DNA of 64,000 bases from Stichopus chloronotus (Eukaryota > Echinodermata > Holothuroidea > Aspidochirotida > Stichopodidae): positions 5,980,501 to 6,044,500 of the forward strand of contig CM037845.1 in assembly GCA_021234535.1 (NCBI GenBank), written 5' to 3'. The stretch's first letter is position 1, and every line of letters begins with the position of its first letter. Below, one piece after another: positions 25,888 to 38,343 of this stretch. The position numbers and the translations under genes were made by a program. The notes under the pieces were generated by a model. It saw nothing but the letters and a program-made list of their open reading frames with translations, was not told the origin of the DNA and did no database searches.

Positions 25888-28800
25888 CTGGAAGATCAAA
25901 CAGTTTGCATCAGTTTTTGTGAGAAGAAAAGAGTCATATGTGAAAGTACATTTTAAACAGAAAGCCAACGTACAAGCCAGCCAAAATAATTTCACTGCCG
26001 TGCCCGGTTAACATTTTGGTAACGTCCTGTATAATTTTAGGTAAATTTCTGCATTTTCATTAACATGTGACATATGACTATGTAACAAGGTGTCGAAAAA
26101 AGTTCTGTATTTTCATGCGATTGAAACTTTACAGCCAGCATTCTATAATATTTTGATTTTTCTTTTTCATTTTTACGAATACATTTTGTAAATGTAAGAT
26201 TTGTTTCCTTTTTTCCCCATCAGTTTACATCAGCGGTAAAATTGGTTTGGAAATGTAAAGAACAAGTACATCTAACAAGTCTAAGTAAAACACTTTACAT
26301 GGTTAAGTCTTTTTTAGTGATATGACATTAAAGCACTGAAACCTTCCTATGAGTCCAGATATCTCTCTTTGAAAGGAAAGTTAAGTAGGCGTGGCTAAAG
26401 TATTTGAATTAGAAACGTAACTGTATACTGACTGTGGATCTAACCTAGTCATATCTGGAGCAACAGACGCTGTTGGTAAAAAGTTCAGTAGCATACCAAT
26501 TCAGGAATATTAACATATAGCCTATTATTATTTTTTCTGTAGTAAGTATACAACAACATTTTTCACTATCACCAACCTATGATACGTCGTATCCAGATTT
26601 TCCCTATGTCTTTACGTCTTATTTTGGAAAGATTGACATGGGTGATGTTAATGGTCTGGATTAGTCAGCATCTTTAGTATTTTGTGAAAAAATATAAATT
26701 TTACCCCGGAAAACCATATCAATTACCAGAAATTACAAAATATATTGGAAGTTCTTACTGTTTTTTTTTTCCGCAGATTAATTGTAATGTGAAAAAAAAA
26801 TTTTTTTTTAGATACTGTGGTGCGAAAGATCTTTTTGTCTTTATCAGCTGGGTTTAACATTGTAGTGTCTATTTTATTTTACTCAAGGTAAGTTGTCATT
26901 TGTAGCAAAGGTGAAATCTACTTTAGCCCTCTGCACATGAGAAGTACATCACATTCCAATTGTAAATTATACGTATATAAATATATCCTGTTAGCATTAT
27001 TTCGTATCATTTATTAGACTTTTTGATGGTTGCAATTGCTCTGATCGCGTTGACGTTTGGTATCCTTTAAGATTGTGGCACTGTCTGTGAGAACGATTGG
27101 TTAATGGAAGAGACCACGTCGCATGCAACATCTGATGCACCCCTTCTGATTACTTGCATGAGAGTAAAGCATTTGGATCCTGATTTGCTGAATTCATGTT
27201 GGAATTCATATGTCTCATATGAGATTTGATAGTGTGACTGCATACGACAACAAGATGACTACCTGCTACGTCTTGCAAGAATATTTCAACTATTGTGGAC
27301 CTTCTTTGCAAGTAAAGTGAATCCCTTGTATTCTTTCCGTGAATATGAAAGCAATACCTTCACGTCGTTTTGGAATGGGCCATGAGATTGATTTGCCCAT
27401 TACCAAGGTATTAAAATATAATTTCGTTTTCCCTGAATTGTTAAATTGTTGATACATCCTCATTGACTGTAATTAAATACTTTTACTTTTATCAAGCATT
27501 TTCTGACATCATCAAAATAAATGAAAAAAGATACAGAATTTGATATCATTTGGGGGTTATATTTCTTCAGTAGTAGCAGCTTTGTTTTTAATCTACTACG
27601 AAAGGAATAAAAGTTTGCTTGTTGTTGCTTTTTTTTTCAAAAGCATATGCATTAATGCTGACTTATGTCAGAATGTTGTGACAGTTTTCAAAGTAAACAA
27701 TCATATATAAACAAAATGGTAAACAAATGTCTTTACCTGAACCAGAGCAAGAAACATATGCATAGCTACAACCCGGACTATTATAACGGGAACTTCCCAT
27801 ACTTTGATAGGAACATTCTTTCCAGGACCTTTCATTTCCAGTGCAATCAAGCCTGTAAATAACTGAATCAGATACGACCCCGTAGTACGCGTGTGAGTGG
27901 TAATCATCAACAAACTTATACCCTAACTGGCGACAGATGACAACAGCGTCGTTGTAGGACCAAGGACTGTCACAAATTGTTCCCCACTTCCCTTCGTAAT
28001 AAACTTCAACTTTTCCAGAACTGCTAAGACGGACTGATTGTAAAGAAAAAAAACTTACTTGATCAATATCGACACACAATGCTTTTGCTATTAGAAAGTG
28101 CTGGCTTATGTATCAAATGCACATACGTTACCAGTATTGAGGTGTCAATAGAAGGGGGTACAATGTTTTGAAGTCATGTGAACAGCCGTCAAAGTTTACC
28201 CAGTAATCTACCTTTTGTATTATACTTGAGATTTCTGTAGAACTTGAAGATGATTAGAAAGTAAACATAATATGGTATATGTCGTCTTCTACAGTTACGG
28301 CATGAGTTAGGAGATTTCTGATTTGCAATAGAATTGCCAGTCGCCTAGGTGCCATTTCGTATTACGTATGACAGTACAACAGCTAGGTTGTATGTCAAAA
28401 CACGACAAGTAATCAATAGCTGTCTATTTCAGGAAACTTCACATCTAGTTGACAATATATTGGACTTCTTCCTCTTCAGTTCATTTGCCTGCCATAACTT
28501 GTTAACCATAGTGACATATCTGTTCATTGATGTTAATTAAACAGTCTTTTCAAGTTTTGTGACACCCTCTCTGAAAACGTTGGCTGTCGCCAAAGCATTG
28601 TTTTGAGCGACTTAATTGTCTAAGGATTAGTTGACTTAAGCTTCAATGCCATTGTTATGTGAATGATATGAAACTGGAATCACCCAATAAAGTCCTTGAG
28701 CCAATTAAACAGCTTATCTTTTTGGAATTTTGCCATTTTGACAAGATCTTCAACGTCGCCGGACAAAATGACAACTCGTCAAATTGGCAAAATTCGTAAA

Positions 28801-29510
28801 ATTGTGATTTTACCGAGTGGTAACATCACGGTGTATCACAGAGGTACGTGATACACCGTCAGAACCGTTATTATCATTGCATGCACAGCATGGCGTTTGG
28901 GAGTTTGACTTATTCAAGTCTTGAAATTGCGAGACAATAAAAAATGAAAACCGGTCTTGTTAAGTAATATCCCTACCAAAATTTACAAAGAAGCCTCGTT
29001 TCCGTCTACGTGACCCTTCAACACAATGAGCTCAGTTGTAGAGCAAACCTCTGAATGTGGATCAAGAAACACTGTCCATGACGTCATGGACAGTACAATT
29101 TAGCACGTCGAAATGTATTTCGCTGAGGTTATTATTGACTGAATAATCTAGACCTAAACTGATAAACCTAAATGAAAGACTTGCAACTCCTAGTCTGTTG
29201 CAGCTGACACCAAATTGGAGGAAAAATTAAGTCCAAAAATTGTACTAGTTTATCCAAATAATAGAGGACGAGGGGTATAGACTCTGTTACTAATACATAT
29301 TATAATGTAAATATAATACTTTGTGGAGACAGTCGAAAAGTGGCTGAGGCGATGAATCGTTAAAAGGGTTGACAGAAAGCAAAATGTACAAGTTTCACTT
29401 TTCTCCCTTTTTTCCTTCTTCTTACCTTGTCCTACAACTTTTCCGAAGAAGAGTAATGACAACTGCAGCAAAGTAATCCATACATTTCTGTAACACTCAA
29501 CAGACACCAT
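25445..29510 (-). CDS. SRCR gene C: signal peptide, one SRCR domain, TM and full PPPSY tail
   Basis: Exons 29,510-29,426, 28,033-27,737 and 25,887-25,445 join in phase 1 to 274 residues, apparently intact. Leader 1-28, SRCR about 29-127 with six cysteines, stalk DMTTSVNG, TM about 137-158 (IIAVIVITAVFWFVCL), cysteines CLPCCLLRIC, then a cytoplasmic tail of about 115 residues. PPPSY at about 199-203 is a WW-domain ligand motif. NPVY, AYSNPVF and SPLYPPV are further tyrosine sites. The SRCR family mediates binding of microbial or host ligands; a pattern-recognition role is inference from the family. The best model of this mini-family because no lesion is seen. Confidence 0.9.
25888..27736 (-). 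other. Intron 2 of gene C
   Basis: Non-coding, homologous to 11,945-13,881, with small indels and shorter T/TTG runs near 27,610-27,640. No exon seen. Confidence 0.7.
27737..28033 (-). CDS. Gene C SRCR exon
   Basis: 297 bp, symmetric phase 1. Acceptor TTACAATCAG|TC, donor TCAG|GTAAAG. Motifs [55 protein letters not shown]. Six cysteines give three expected disulfides (group A pattern). Confidence 0.95.
28034..29425 (-). other. Intron 1 of gene C
   Basis: About 1.4 kb. Compared with gene B it lacks the stretch with the SRCR relic (deletion near 28,130, where B continues from about 14,240 to 14,790). One copy of the palindromic unit is at about 28,715-28,810. Confidence 0.65.
29426..29510 (-). 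CDS. Gene C exon 1: signal peptide
   Basis: ATG at 29,510, [18 protein letters not shown] then [10 protein letters not shown] and donor G|GTAAGAAG, phase 1, 85 coding bases exactly as in genes A, B and D2. Confidence 0.87.
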
Positions 29511-32117
29511 GATGCCAGATTTATAGACTAGTCACTTCCCTATTTACAACAGTATAAGAATGTAACTGTGAAAATGCTTTGGCTGTCACGTCATGTCCTG
29601 TATCAAAACTGTCGAAGGAAAAGTCCCCGATATTCACAGGGTATTTTGTTTTCCTTCGTATATACGAATGTCACTGCATTACACAAATGATTGTTTCATT
29701 GTTTTTAATGGATTAACATTTATTTTAGTTCGGTTTTTAGTCGATTGCTGGAAGATAACTGTAGGTTTAAAATCGACAGATACGCCTCATTATTGTGTCT
29801 GTATGTGTATTTTGTGTAGCCTCGTAGGCTACGCCAATGGAATCGTTTTTCGGATTTTGAGCGATTTGTTAAACACTAGAAAACAGATGCATACCCTTGT
29901 AATGTCAGAGGTCACAGGTCATATGTCAGTGATGACACTCATTTCAAATGTACATCTATGCGGCATAATACTTTGCGTGTTAGGTGCTGGTAGTGGTGGC
30001 CTACATGACAAAAAAATGTAACCTCTTACATCACCGATTTTTTTCATGGAACGTTAAACAGTATTTTAACATGTAGCCTAGTGACATGTATTTGAGTGAG
30101 CACTTATTGCATTAGTAGTAGTCTTGCAACTAAGTATTCAGCCTCGTTTCCTGATGAACAGTTTTATCGTATAACACGGATTACGCTGTTAGCTAAAAGC
30201 CAGCTTTTACATTTCCAGTTCAATTACGTAGGTAAAGTGTTACTTAACAGTTCGGGACTAGATTAATTTCTACCATATAATAAGTTAATGTAGAGCTCTT
30301 TGCTGTGTTCGGCCTTCCCCTGTCACGCCACTGATTTCAGTGGACTGATTGGAATGGAGATTTTCTACAGTCATGGTCTGCCATTATCAAGTTGAGTAGC
30401 TCAGTCGAGTAAAGTTTTTTTTTTTTGCCCAGATCGCTTGTGGGGTCGCTTCGAACGCAACGATTGAGGAGTCGGGCTCGATCCCATAAGCCCCCGAACG
30501 AGCTACGCCACTGCTTATATACACCAAATTGTATATTTATATTTTCTCGTGTGCCGTGAAATGTTCCTGTGCAGTCATGTCTGTTATCCAAGCTTTCCCT
30601 GCCTACCGTCCCAACAATCATGGACGTCAACAGGTGGGGGACAGGGGGGACATGTCCCACCCACTTTCAAAAGTGGAGGGGATATCATATCATTTGTCCC
30701 ACTCACTTTTCAGAGCAATTATTTAAAAAAATTACATTCATATGAGCGATTTTCTATCACAATTGCTGAGATGATTCAAGTAGAATCTAACTTATGAATC
30801 ATTATCAATAAATTGCACTGGAAATAAGAATTACATTTTTAATATAATTAGATTTTTGGAGTGTTTTGTGGAAGCACCCCTTCTCGTCAGAAATGGAATT
30901 CCCCTCGCCCTACACTGTGAATCAGAGAAAACAACGAGGCATCTCAAGTTCTCACTTGAAAACAAGGCAAAGACCCCATCAGGAAGGTAATAACGTATAT
31001 TTTAGGTCCTACAGACAGTATTCTGCCTGTATGCAAGATATTATATGACACCAAACTACTCTGATTATTATTATTATTATTAAAGTACCTGGGCACATAA
31101 CAACTGACGTCTCGCACCTGCATGCATGTATTATATATACCACTCCACTCATCCCGGAGGTGACGACGCCACTTTTTCAATATTTCGTTTGAGATGGACG
31201 CTGTGTAATTCGTCTCCCTTGGTGTCAGAACGGCATCTTTCTACCAGTACTTTCTGTCGGAATTTAGTTTAGTGAGACAAAATTTCTCCTAACAGATCTG
31301 GTTCTGATGAATTAAAACGACTCAGGGGGGCCGTCCCCTGCGATCTAGGGGGTCTTATGTACCCAACATTTTCTGGTACGCTACGCGCCAACCTATGGTG
31401 ATGCTCCGCTTAGATAGTACAGTGTCCTCCTCACTTTCTGAAACCTGCTGACGCCTATGCCAACAATTAATACAACTGTTTTTCCACTACCGAAATCAAT
31501 AATATCGCAAGGGTAGTGGGTACCCAAAGAATCATAGGCCTACGTACACATTCCCAATGTTGTGAAAAAATGTCCAAAAAATGAGCTTTTCAACTAATTT
31601 TACAGGTTTGTCATTGTGATTTTAAGCTCAAACATAGTAGCATTTTGCCTCCATATGTCGTTAAATTGCATTTTATGAAAGAAAAACATGAAAGAAATCA
31701 AAGTTGATGCTTCAGTACGTCAACTCTGTTTCTGAACGCACATGACTTTGCCAAATGTTGACGCATCTGTCAACTGGTTTGATCGTGACGCAACGCAACG
31801 CATCCTTTGTGGACGGGCTCCATTGATTTACCTGCAAAGTGATAAAAGTGGTGTGCCGTGTCGTATCCGGAACGCAACGTGTAGACAGACCTTTAAGAAA
31901 GGGACATAAATTCTTACTCGTCGTAACAACGGGCACAAGAATATTCTACTACGTCGATGTTTGATATGGCGTTTCGTCAATGAGACATTAACTTCTGCTG
32001 CAAAAGGAAGGAATAAGTAATGTTCACACCATGGAGAAACCATATCAGAATTTGAAGGCCGACTTCCAATACTGCTAATGCTAAGCTGCTGTAATTTCAT
32101 GGGAAGAGCTCTCCGCC
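29511..32117. other. 5' flank of gene C, rearranged
   Basis: Follows unit A to 29,900, then jumps to sequence matching A from about 4,795 (loss of about 2.4 kb). Near 30,310 it enters about 1.6 kb that units A and B lack, then realigns at about 31,893 with A 5,465 until about 32,115. The foreign part includes an end-like motif GAGCTACGCCACTG near 30,503 and a GGGGGGACATGTCCCACCC-type repeat near 30,640, so it is probably composite transposon debris. Confidence 0.6.
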
Positions 32118-34359
32118 ATTACGAAAGAGGTCTAAACACGACGTTTTGTGTGCATACGTACATAAATATTGTGCGAAAAAAAAGCTACTATGCGCAAAGC
32201 GTTATATCGTCTAAATCGCCCTTGGTTAGCCATTTATCAACAATGCCAAACAGTCCTTGAATATTGGTTAGCCTAGCCAGGTGTTCTATCTAGCTATAAA
32301 CCGTATGAAGTGTAACGATCAAAGTCTGCCGAGTGCAGTGTTTGTGTGTGTGTGTATACCATTATTAGGCCTAAACTGTTTAGTGTTTACGGTACTGTAC
32401 TGTGTATTGTTTGCTTGTGTGTGTTTATACCATTAGGCCTGAGCTATATGCGTAGCGTTTATCGTGCTTTGACCTAGTGCGTGGCAAGTTAAGCGAATAG
32501 GTGGTAAGGATTGAGTCAGTAAGTCAAACTTTAGAAAAAAGACACTACGGGAATTCGAAGAGGCCTAGGCAAAGGCTTTTGTATGGTCAAGTCTGTTGCT
32601 GAATTAGTTCACTTGTGATAATATCTTACTCGTAGTCCAGGCTAGACCTAAAAATGCTACTTGCTAGCCTAACCAGTTTCATAATTAGTTATAAAAGTCC
32701 ACTTCACTTATTAACGTTAAATCCGTTGTAGGATAAACTGATAAGCATGTGTTGTATATGCCAAAATTAGCATCTATAGTTAAGGTTGAGTAGCTAAATA
32801 TGGAATGTTGTCGCTTGTGCGTTTCAAGTAGGGTCCTATACTGTTATACCTTGCCATAGAAAAGACCAAGCCTAAGCTGAAGCCTATTGACATTACTTTC
32901 TTTAATTTTTTTTTACTAAATTTCAGATAAATCACGTATGATAATACACTCAGGTGCTTACTTAGGCCTATAAAGTAAGAAACCACTTCATTTCCCTCCT
33001 TGATTGACACAACCGAATGCAACCCATAATTGTGGCATTTTTTTCTGCTCAACTGATCGGTGTTCGATTTTGCTCTCATTGACTTAAAACTGTGTCAATC
33101 AGACGAGAGAAAAAAGTACGACCTCTTTCATAATGTTCGGCGGACCTTCCGTGCAATTACGTACAGAGAATTTCGGAAATCCGCCCTCTTCCACAGTTTC
33201 GCTGTGGTTCCCTTTGAAAAACAATGATATCAATCTGTTTCAAACCTACCAACTTAAAAATGTTATCAATGATGACAAACAAATGAAACAGTTTTGTGTC
33301 ATTTCAACAGCGCAATTAATTTATCTTGAACATATCTTGCACAGTTAGCTATGATTCCATACAATAACCAGAATGCAAAAATGCATTGAGTTTTCGATGA
33401 TAGGAGTAAGAGAATTTTTTCTGAATCTGATATAATTAGCATTAGTATGTGTCACATTAAGTTGCGTATGCTTTATATGAAATATGAGATCTGTCCAATT
33501 TTCCGTTCTTCAATCTGACCCTTGTTGACATTGAATGATCTTTTACCTCCATAAAAGATCAATTGGTTCTGGTGCTGAATGTGATACAACTACATATTGA
33601 ATATGACGTCATGTTCCCTTCTTGAAATAAGATGTTTACAAGAATCCCAGAGTGCGCAGAGTACATGCGCACATTGCCTGATAAATTATTTCCAATAGAA
33701 GACCCTGCTGACCGCAAATGACCTTTCTTTCACCAAAGGCAATGGAATGTTTGTATACGTAATGAGATAAACCTACAACCTAGCAATGCAGGCTACAGTT
33801 AACGCACATGTCTGTGTAAACAGTGTCAATTTCTCCAAGATATTTAAATACGTTTTGAAAAAAAATATCTACTAATGTGTTCAGCTTCATGTGTGTACTC
33901 TGCCTTGAGTAAACGTTGCATTAACGTTCATCCCCGATTCTACTCACTGCATTGATCCTTACCTTCCATAGCACTACTTGGTTTGTACTCGTAGCAGCAG
34001 TAACTTGAAATTTCATGAAATCACTGCTGACTGCATTAATTACATATTCCATCTGGTTGTTGAACAAACACGTTCCCTGTACATACAATTTCTATGTTAA
34101 TTGTTGTTTACCACACCCAGCTCTCTCGAGTAAGAAAATAGCTACAGCAATAGAAATGCTGAAGGTAAATGGTTTTACCTCTGCTAAAGTAAATTTTACC
34201 ACGGCATTTTCACGGCATCTTATTCTTTCGTGTCACCATCATCAAATGGCAGGAAAATATCCACTTTATCACTTTAAGTCTGTCATCAATTAAGACCTAA
34301 TACACTCTGTAGCAACCCTGAAAAACGATGCATTTTTTTCTTTTTAACAAAATAGTGAG
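32118..34359. other. Spacer between the two duplicated blocks, no gene seen
   Basis: No SRCR, transposon protein or long frame recognised. A GT run lies near 32,342-32,356. A short inverted match ATTACGAAAGAGGTC (32,117-32,131) / GACCTCTTTCATAAT (33,120-33,134) brackets the first kilobase, perhaps ends of an unknown insert, but evidence is thin. Confidence 0.4.
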
Positions 34360-35894
34360 CAATCCAGATCCTAGTGACAATATGCAACCATTGACTTGAA
34401 CAAATTAAGAGGTCAGTGCCAAACACGTGGGGACGGGGGTTGTGAGGATGGAAGATATTACTTAGGACATTTAAAGCAGAATATTTAGGAATGCCGTGGA
34501 ATAATTCTTTTACCCATCCCCTGTAAACCAGTATGATTGAGCTTGGTCTAAAATGCATTGAGTTGGAGTTAGGAAATTGTGTTGGTTTGTCGTAACACTG
34601 TTATATAGGGTAAAATATTCTATACACGTTTTTTTAAATGAATGTACAAAGTTGCCGTGTAAAATTTTCCATCCTGTTCCTGATGACACGATATAAGCTT
34701 AGCAATATATTAGACAACATAAATCACATTTTCAAACAGTTTGGATCAAAGTGAAAAAGTCTAATCTGTTCATTTACTGTAAGTGTAAGGTCAACAGTTA
34801 GAAATACATGACATGGCTTTATCACAGTATGTAAGTTTATATGTTTGGGCTACGAGAAAGTCCCAGTTCAATCTGGAAGAAAATATCTCGTTGGAGGAAA
34901 CCTTCGAATTAAACATTGCGCTAATTTGGGGTCTTTTCCACACGTCATGTCAATGATTTTGGCAAGTTGACCGATTGAGGAATTTGATAATTTCGACTTT
35001 CGATTCTGCTTTCCTGAACAAGTGATAGTAACTACAGTAGAATACAAAGTGTACACAGACAACAATGTAACTTGTGAAACCCAAAGATGTTTTTTTTTTT
35101 TTGTGACTGAAATATCGTACGTTAGGGAGAGTGTCAACAATCCATTATTGTTAGCACAGTGTCTTCAGATATCAAATAACATCACATATCACATGAGACA
35201 TGTTACTTAATTATACGAATTTAAAGTACCCTTATGTTTCCTTCAGGTAAAGGTCACTTGATGTAAAGGAACACCATCAATAAGAAACATAACATTCAGT
35301 TAATTTTGTGAAATTTTAATTGCACAAATCTCGTAAACTGTGTGTCGTATATTGACCTAAAGACGCAGTAAACATATTAACAATGGCTACGTAACAAGCT
35401 AGTAATCGCTACGCAACTGTGCCCTTCAGCATCATCATGGGTACACAATTAAAACATTCAAAGGAAACTGAATTGTCTTTAAGTGAGCCTGGAATTACAA
35501 TGTATGGCTATATTTAAGTAAGAATTGTACATTTCCTTTTTACAAAACATTTTCACTATATATAAGTGAAAATCGTGTTCTTTCAAAGGTCAAGTGAAGA
35601 CCTTAAAAAGACATTGAAATCTAGCAACGTCACCGTGACACTACGGCTCAAGTTTGCCCTGTGATCATTTTATTTCATAGCACTGTCGAGGTTTTCAAAC
35701 CAAGAAAAATATAGTGAAGAGTAGTTAACAGATATTCACTGAAGTGAACTATCTTGAAGTTGCATAAAGCATAACAAAGAAAGGGAATTATCCTATCCTA
35801 ATTATTTCCAATAGAAGATGCAAAAATGCAAGCATTTCAATCTCTGTTATTAAACATGTATGTAAAAATGACGATTAGAGCGTCTCCCGTGACA

Positions 35895-36230
35895 TCTTAC
35901 TACATTCTGTGCACGATACACCGGCACCTTCGCGGTGCTGACAGTAATTTGTGTTCCATTCTTCATAATCGCACTGGCTCCAGTGTTGTTCTTCTCCATT
36001 ACACTGAATGTGATACATTATCGGCCCTATTCCTCCACCAAACTGTGATTTGGAGTGAACATCATCTGCTCCAGAATAATTACCTGCTTGTCGACAAACT
36101 ACATGACCGGAAGCGTTAGACTAGAAATTGTCACAAACTGTTCCCAATGCGTTGTTGTCGAATACCTCGACTCTCCCTTCACTATCCTTCGTTCCTCCGA
36201 CGAGTCGCACCCCACCACTCCCCTCAGTTG
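35895..36230 (-). pseudogene. Dead SRCR exon, copy D
   Basis: Minus-strand frame homologous to the first SRCR exon of D1: VRLVGGTKDSEGRVEVF, VVCRQ, FGGGIGPIMYHIQC, YCQHREGAGVSC. It has TAG in frame (36,121-36,123), the splice acceptor CAG has become CAA, and the Trp of WGTVC is Leu. The donor GTAAGAT survives. No leader or tail exon found next to it. Confidence 0.88.
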
Positions 36231-37362
36231 CAAAGACACACACACACACACACAAAAGTATCTTCATAATGTGGGTTAATGAGGGATACTTCTAAAAATT
36301 TCTGCATAAATACCTCGTAACATCAAAGGCGGTGCGGGGTATGGTCAGATGTTATGTTTGTCACCTGATCTTTGTCCTCCAGTGTTTTGGCTTTCATTCT
36401 GCCCAAAAATGCAGAAATAATGAATAAACAAATGCTCCATTGAGCAGAAACCTCCTGAAGTAACTGTGTCAAAACTTAAGGATGTCGTGTGTCTTCTTTT
36501 CTCCCTGAGGTGGTAATACGTTATAACGCAGAGAATGAACATGTAACCATAGATCTATTACGTCTAAGAGGGACAGTTTCGTCATGAAACACGATATCTC
36601 AAGAGGGGTAACTGTGACTTATCTCATACTTAGTGTGTGAGTTAGATGATCCCTCTTGTTTTTGATGGAGGTCAAATATCATTTGAGGTCACCAGAGGTC
36701 AAACTGTTAAAACCTTTTAAACACGTTGTTCTGTATTCCGTAGTCAAAATCTTGTAAGCACTTTACCTTAAGAAGGTTAATTGTGAGTATGTGAATTGCC
36801 CATGTTGAATAGATGATGTCTATCAATTTTTGCACCTTTATGTTTTAAAAGGTTATTTTGAGTTATGAAAGTCTGGGGGTTTTAAGAACAATAACTGTAT
36901 TTTATCTCATAGTTGTCATGTGGGTCCTTTACGTTTGTTTGAAATAACCCTAGTGCAAGGAATTACAAGGTTCTTTGGCTTTCTGGTCTTTCTTATTGCT
37001 TTCTGTGTGCCATACGCCAGTAATAGCTTACATTTGCCCTTACGTAAACAATCATGGCAGCTGGATGCTAGAAGTGCACGCACAATGTAAACATTTGTCG
37101 CATTGATATAGGCCTATTCTGTGTCCATCGTATTAGATCTCAAAAATGTTTCGTGTCTTAATGCTAGGTTTCACTAGGAAAGAGAAGTAAATGACATTGC
37201 CCGTTATGATTAGTAGATACAAAACGAGACTGTTTCACCGAATTTTAAAATTTGCCAATGGAAGACTAAAGTAAAATAAACAGTTATTCAAGTAAACCTT
37301 TCTTCTTTCATCTCTATCCAATGGAAATATTCATATATGAAAAGAATGGAATACGTTTTTAC
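36231..37362. other. Non-coding stretch beside the dead SRCR exon
   Basis: CA run at 36,234-36,253. Around 36,664-36,708 there is a cluster of AGGTCA half sites (GGAGGTCAAA, GAGGTCACC, GAGGTCAAAC) that also occurs inverted near 46,530-46,570. No gene seen. Confidence 0.5.
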
Positions 37363-37988
37363 TGTAAAATATGGGGGTTTTAGGGGTTCACGGTCGTGAT
37401 GTGACTGCCCCAGCGACAGATGTTTAGCGGAGTAACACGTACAAAGCGAGAGAGACGTCGGAACGGAGAAAGATTTAACGATTAGAGTTCCATTTATTGA
37501 TGATTAGACTGGCACACACAAATTAAGCAAAGTCAGTTGACGATGATGATTGGAAGAGGGAAAACGGAAAGATGAGATGACGGAGGCCTACATATTGTAC
37601 AAGACAGAACGACGTTTAGCGTCACGGTTACAGTTTGGTGTCCAGAAAGCCAGTGTCAGTGGCGTGGCGAGGTCGATGGATTAACCCACGCCGAACTGCT
37701 AAGGATCACGGGATAGACTGCTGACACTGACCAATCACAGGTCAAATGGTTGACCTACGTAATGGAGTGAGGCGGTTGCCATCCGTGATCTACCAATCAC
37801 GAAAGGATTGCGCAACCTTTCTGAGAACAGGGTCTAAGTTTACTATTTCTAATGTGTTCTATTTGTCTAATCTGATTGTCTGAGGGAAATAAAGAAAGAG
37901 TTAAATAAATCTGGGGTAAACACCGGAAGACTGAACTGTGTACGACCTTTTGCGTACGATGGGGTAGAATGACCATCTCTATACAACA
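37363..37988. mobile_element. Solo LTR, 626 bp, 4-bp target duplication
   Basis: Starts TGTAAAATATGGGGG and ends CTATACAACA (TGT...ACA), flanked by TTAC at 37,359-37,362 and 37,989-37,992. Copy E has the uninterrupted site (58,341-58,350). No internal retroviral-type genes, so this is the product of LTR-LTR recombination. AATAAA-like signals occur near its 3' part (37,889, 37,903). The superfamily is not determined; 4-5 bp duplications are common in Gypsy-type elements. Confidence 0.88.
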
Positions 37989-38277
37989 TTACCTTACACC
38001 GGTAAGACTTCAAAGCGCTTCTTTGTGAACTTGGACTTTGTACTGTTTCCTTGAGTCTAAATATCATCATTGGAGCATTATGAACGTAGACTACGAACAA
38101 AGATGCTATCGTATCTTTCTAAAGTAGACACATGGATTAAAAAGACTACATATAGACTCGTATGTCAGACTCTTTGCTCGTACAATATGGCTTACTGGTA
38201 TCGTAAGATCCTTATCGTTTGTCTGTGAAAGTGTGCTTTATCTTACAAAAGCATATTGACTTACAGAAAAATTAATT

Positions 38278-38343
38278 ATTGCCTCTACTGCAATTTTGTC
38301 ATTAAGATGGGCATTTTAATGACATAATTGCAGTAGAGGCAAT
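38278..38343. repeat. Long hairpin (28-bp arms, 10-bp loop) unique to copy D
   Basis: Left arm 38,278-38,305 and right arm 38,316-38,343 are reverse complements apart from one position. Copy E (58,623-58,660) has only the left arm and runs straight into the flank, so the right arm arose in D as an inverted copy. Confidence 0.92.

Noticed and set aside
33133..33348. 71-codon plus-strand frame starting MFGGPSVQL
   Set aside because: Single short frame without domain, paralog or splice support.
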